Below, piece after piece: positions 5,320-6,310 of a stretch of DNA of 6,310 nt. The DNA is from an uncultured Lachnospiraceae bacterium (GTDB lineage Bacteria; Bacillota; Clostridia; Lachnospirales; Lachnospiraceae): contig CANRMO010000145.1 of NCBI GenBank assembly GCA_947631755.1, forward strand, positions 1 through 6,310, in the 5' to 3' direction. Below the pieces are notes generated by a model. The model was not told the DNA's origin. It saw nothing but the letters and a program-made list of their open reading frames with translations, and did not search any database. The position numbers and the translations under genes were made by a program. Position 1 is the first letter of the stretch; each line of letters starts with the position of its first letter.

Positions 5320-6310
5320 GTGGCGAATGGCCCCGCGCCAGATCGCCGGGTGAAAGAGGATGAGCAGAGGGAAGAGTTCCAGTCTGCCCGCCAGCATATC
5401 AAACATAAGAACCCATTTAGAAAAAACAGACATGCAATCAAAATTACAAGCGGGTCCCACCTGTTCCAGGCCGGGGCCTATATTGTTGATCGTCGCCAGG
5501 ACGGCGGTGAAATTGGTCACCAGATCCTTTTCGTCAAAAGATATGGCGAAAACAGATACAGAGAATACGATCATGAAGGTAATGAAATAGACGTTGATGG
5601 AGCGGACCACTTCGTGTTCCACTGGTTTTCCCTCAAAGTTTATTTTTTTTATGCTTTTGGGATGGATGTACGATCCCAGCTCTTTTTTTATTGTTTTAAA
5701 TAAAATGGCGATGCGTGATACCTTGATCCCTCCTCCTGTGCTGCCTGCACAGGCTCCCACAAACATCAGGAGAACGAGGATTGTTTTGCTCGTCATACTC
5801 CACTGATTGAAGTCTGCCGTGGAAAAACCGGTGGATGTCATGACGGACGCCACCTGGAAAGAAGACAGAGTGAGCGCTTCCCCCGCGCTGAGATGGAAAA
5901 CATTGATCAGCTCATAGACGATGATGGCCGTGGCGGTGATCAGGATGAACAGATAGTAGCGCACCTCTTCCATGCCCAGGGCTTTCTTAAATTTTCGGAA
6001 TAAAATGTAATAGTAGGCGTTAAAATTTATGCCGAATAATATCATAAAGATTGTTACGACCCACTGGAGATAAGTGCTGTAACTGCCGATGCTGTCATTT
6101 TTAATTCCGAATCCGCCGGTTCCGGCTGTGCCAAATCCCGTGCATAAGGAATCGAACAGGGACATTTTCCCCGCCAGAAGAAACAGGATCTGGATGATGG
6201 TGAGTGAAAAGTAGATAATATAGAGGATTCGGGCGGTCGACTTGACTTTTGGCACCAGTTTTCCGACAGAGGGTCCCGGGCTCTCCGCCCGCATCAGGTC
6301 GATGGGCGAC
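5305..6310 (-). CDS. trkH: TrkH-family potassium uptake channel subunit, C-terminal two thirds (5' end outside window)
   Basis: Membrane subunit of a Trk/Ktr-type K+ uptake system, normally gated by a cytosolic TrkA/KtrA-like nucleotide-binding ring. The frame remains open through the right edge: codons before the ATG at 6292-6294 read SPIDL and run into MRAESPGPSVGKLVPK, a conserved TrkH stretch. That ATG is therefore internal, and roughly 150 N-terminal residues lie outside. Numbering from it, three of the four pore loops are visible: GTAGTGGFGIKN (55-66, filter 2), VMTSTGFSTADF (151-162, filter 3) and ATINNIGPGLEQVGP (267-281, filter 4), each with the filter glycine. The conserved GACAGSTGGGIKVSR (180-194) and the C-terminal GRLELFPLLILFHPAIWR (303-320) also match. 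Filter 1 is outside. The gene is convergent to the chemoreceptor, and a trkA-like gene is expected to its right (family knowledge, not seen). Ion preference, K+ alone or K+/Na+, cannot be decided. Confidence 0.95.
   Translation of the reverse strand, partial: SPIDLMRAESPGPSVGKLVPKVKSTARILYIIYFSLTIIQILFLLAGKMSLFDSLCTGFGTAGTGGFGIKNDSIGSYSTYLQWVVTIFMILFGINFNAYYYILFRKFKKALGMEEVRYYLFILITATAIIVYELINVFHLSAGEALTLSSFQVASVMTSTGFSTADFNQWSMTSKTILVLLMFVGACAGSTGGGIKVSRIAILFKTIKKELGSYIHPKSIKKINFEGKPVEHEVVRSINVYFITFMIVFSVSVFAISFDEKDLVTNFTAVLATINNIGPGLEQVGPACNFDCMSVFSKWVLMFDMLAGRLELFPLLILFHPAIWRGAIRHKKRS

Noticed and set aside
5320..5703. Open + strand frame of 127 codons opposite trkH
   Set aside because: It is antisense to a clear TrkH coding region with intact pore motifs, lacks a ribosome binding site, and its product shows no recognisable domain.

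Overview
The window looks like chromosomal core sequence from an anaerobic Gram-positive Clostridia, most likely a Lachnospiraceae-type gut organism. The basis is a type I methionine aminopeptidase with an N-terminal SEC-C zinc motif, strong AGGAGG-type ribosome binding sites, a stand-alone acyl-ACP thioesterase, and a Firmicutes-style chemoreceptor and TrkH, all at moderate GC judged by eye. The genus is inference. Gene density is very high: no non-coding stretch exceeds about 100 bases, and I see no tRNA, rRNA, CRISPR array, insertion sequence or phage gene.

Layout from left to right. (1) The C-terminal half of a MATE-family efflux transporter on the + strand, cut by the left edge. (2) A 97-base AT-rich gap carrying a good sigma-A promoter (TTGAAA, 17 bases, TAAAAT, with an extended -10 TG). 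(3) Four + strand genes in close succession: a SEC-C/methionine aminopeptidase (map), an acyl-ACP thioesterase, O-acetylhomoserine sulfhydrylase (metY) and a methyl-accepting chemotaxis protein. Gaps are 23, 51 and 30 bases, each with a ribosome binding site and without a visible terminator, so one promoter could serve all four. (4) A convergent trkH-type potassium transporter gene on the - strand, cut by the right edge. Its stop codon abuts the chemoreceptor stop codon, the two sharing the palindrome TGATCA with no base between them.

How the genes may work together: map removes initiator methionine from nascent proteins and metY makes homocysteine, the methionine precursor, so both touch methionine supply. 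The thioesterase releases free fatty acids from acyl carrier protein. The chemoreceptor has a six-helix membrane domain with no recognisable ligand-binding domain and no HAMP. A functional link among the four is inference; co-transcription is the only link the sequence supports. The most unusual signals are at the chemoreceptor/trkH junction: convergent stops with zero spacing, and a long imperfect inverted repeat inside the last chemoreceptor codons that could form the 3' end structure of the opposing mRNA. I do not see a clearly new multi-gene system here.
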